From Planctomycetota bacterium (GTDB taxonomy: Bacteria; Planctomycetota; B15-G4; SIAN01), in NCBI GenBank assembly GCA_016795285.1, contig JAEUIC010000011.1, positions 1 to 64,000 on the forward strand: a DNA stretch of 64,000 bases, in the 5' to 3' direction. Under the pieces are notes generated by a model. The model was not told the origin of the DNA. It ran no database searches and saw nothing but the letters and a program-made list of their open reading frames with translations. Position 1 is the stretch's first letter; each line of letters begins with the position of its first letter. The position numbers were made by a program, and so were the translations under genes. Shown in pieces: positions 63,951 to 64,000 of the stretch.

Positions 63951-64000
63951 GTGAGCCGCAAGAAGAGCAACGAGCCGCCGCCGCCCGCGCGCGTCGGCGT
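63951..64000 (+). CDS. start of an unknown gene (3' end outside window)
   Basis: A GTG with GGAG nine bases upstream opens a frame beginning MSRKKSNEPPPPARVGV, which runs to the window edge. A promoter-like TAACCT precedes it. Only 16 residues are visible, basic and then Pro-rich, so no function can be given. Confidence 0.5.
   Translation, partial: MSRKKSNEPPPPARVG

Overview
This is a very GC-rich (about 70 percent or more), densely coded bacterial chromosome segment. The mix of genes points to a Gram-negative, aerobic heterotroph. It has a phosphate-type porin, several exported HEAT-repeat proteins, an Asp-box beta-propeller protein, an exported sulfatase-fold protein, carboxypeptidase-regulatory-like surface domains and many predicted lipoproteins. 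Planctomycetota or a nearby phylum is my best guess, but it rests on gene content only and nothing in the window proves it. I see no phage, transposon, integrase or CRISPR array; the segment looks like core chromosome.

Layout. 1-5.5 kb: the tail of a 3-oxoacid CoA-transferase B subunit, a small probable lipoprotein, a HEAT-type exported protein and a membrane-anchored protein with carboxypeptidase-regulatory-like modules. 5.6-9.2 kb: a three-part fusion of serine hydroxymethyltransferase, a degenerate GcvT-like domain and an intact GcvT. 9.4-13 kb: an ECF-type sigma factor converging on a large beta-propeller protein. 13-19.3 kb: an operon of unknown gene, histidine kinase, sigma-54 response regulator and polynucleotide phosphorylase. 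19.4-22.8 kb: RlmN and a class C serine hydrolase. 22.9-30.8 kb: a long operon, lipA - E1alpha - E1beta - E2 - second E1alpha - E3 - membrane peroxiredoxin-like protein, which makes a 2-oxo acid dehydrogenase complex with its lipoyl synthase. The last gene has an in-frame TGA at the active-site position, followed at the right distance by a bacterial-type SECIS hairpin, so it is very probably a selenoprotein. 31-38.5 kb: a primary-type sigma factor, membrane and zinc-ribbon proteins, a sulfatase-fold protein, YgfZ, a HEAT protein, an ArfB-like release factor and a MobA-like nucleotidyltransferase. 38.5-45.5 kb: a structured intergenic element, pabA/pabB, a LolA/TlpA-like protein, a double ThyX-like protein, RNase H and an unknown gene. 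45.5-54.3 kb: an APC permease, a crotonase, a lipoprotein, tRNA-Thr(CGU), an exported HEAT plus pseudo-receiver protein, 3-hydroxyacyl-CoA dehydrogenase and an NCS2-like permease. 54.4-64 kb: a giant MscS channel, CorA, TerC, a lipoprotein, a porin, an MFS transporter, a hotdog thioesterase and the start of one more gene.

Two general features recur. Many genes are preceded by a TAnnnT hexamer in otherwise GC-only DNA, often only 7-10 bases before the start codon, which suggests SigA-type promoters and some leaderless mRNAs. Gene ends are often marked by strong GC hairpins with no T tract. Stop/start overlaps (ATGA, GTGA) are common and indicate translational coupling. All functions are assigned by reading motifs, not by database search.
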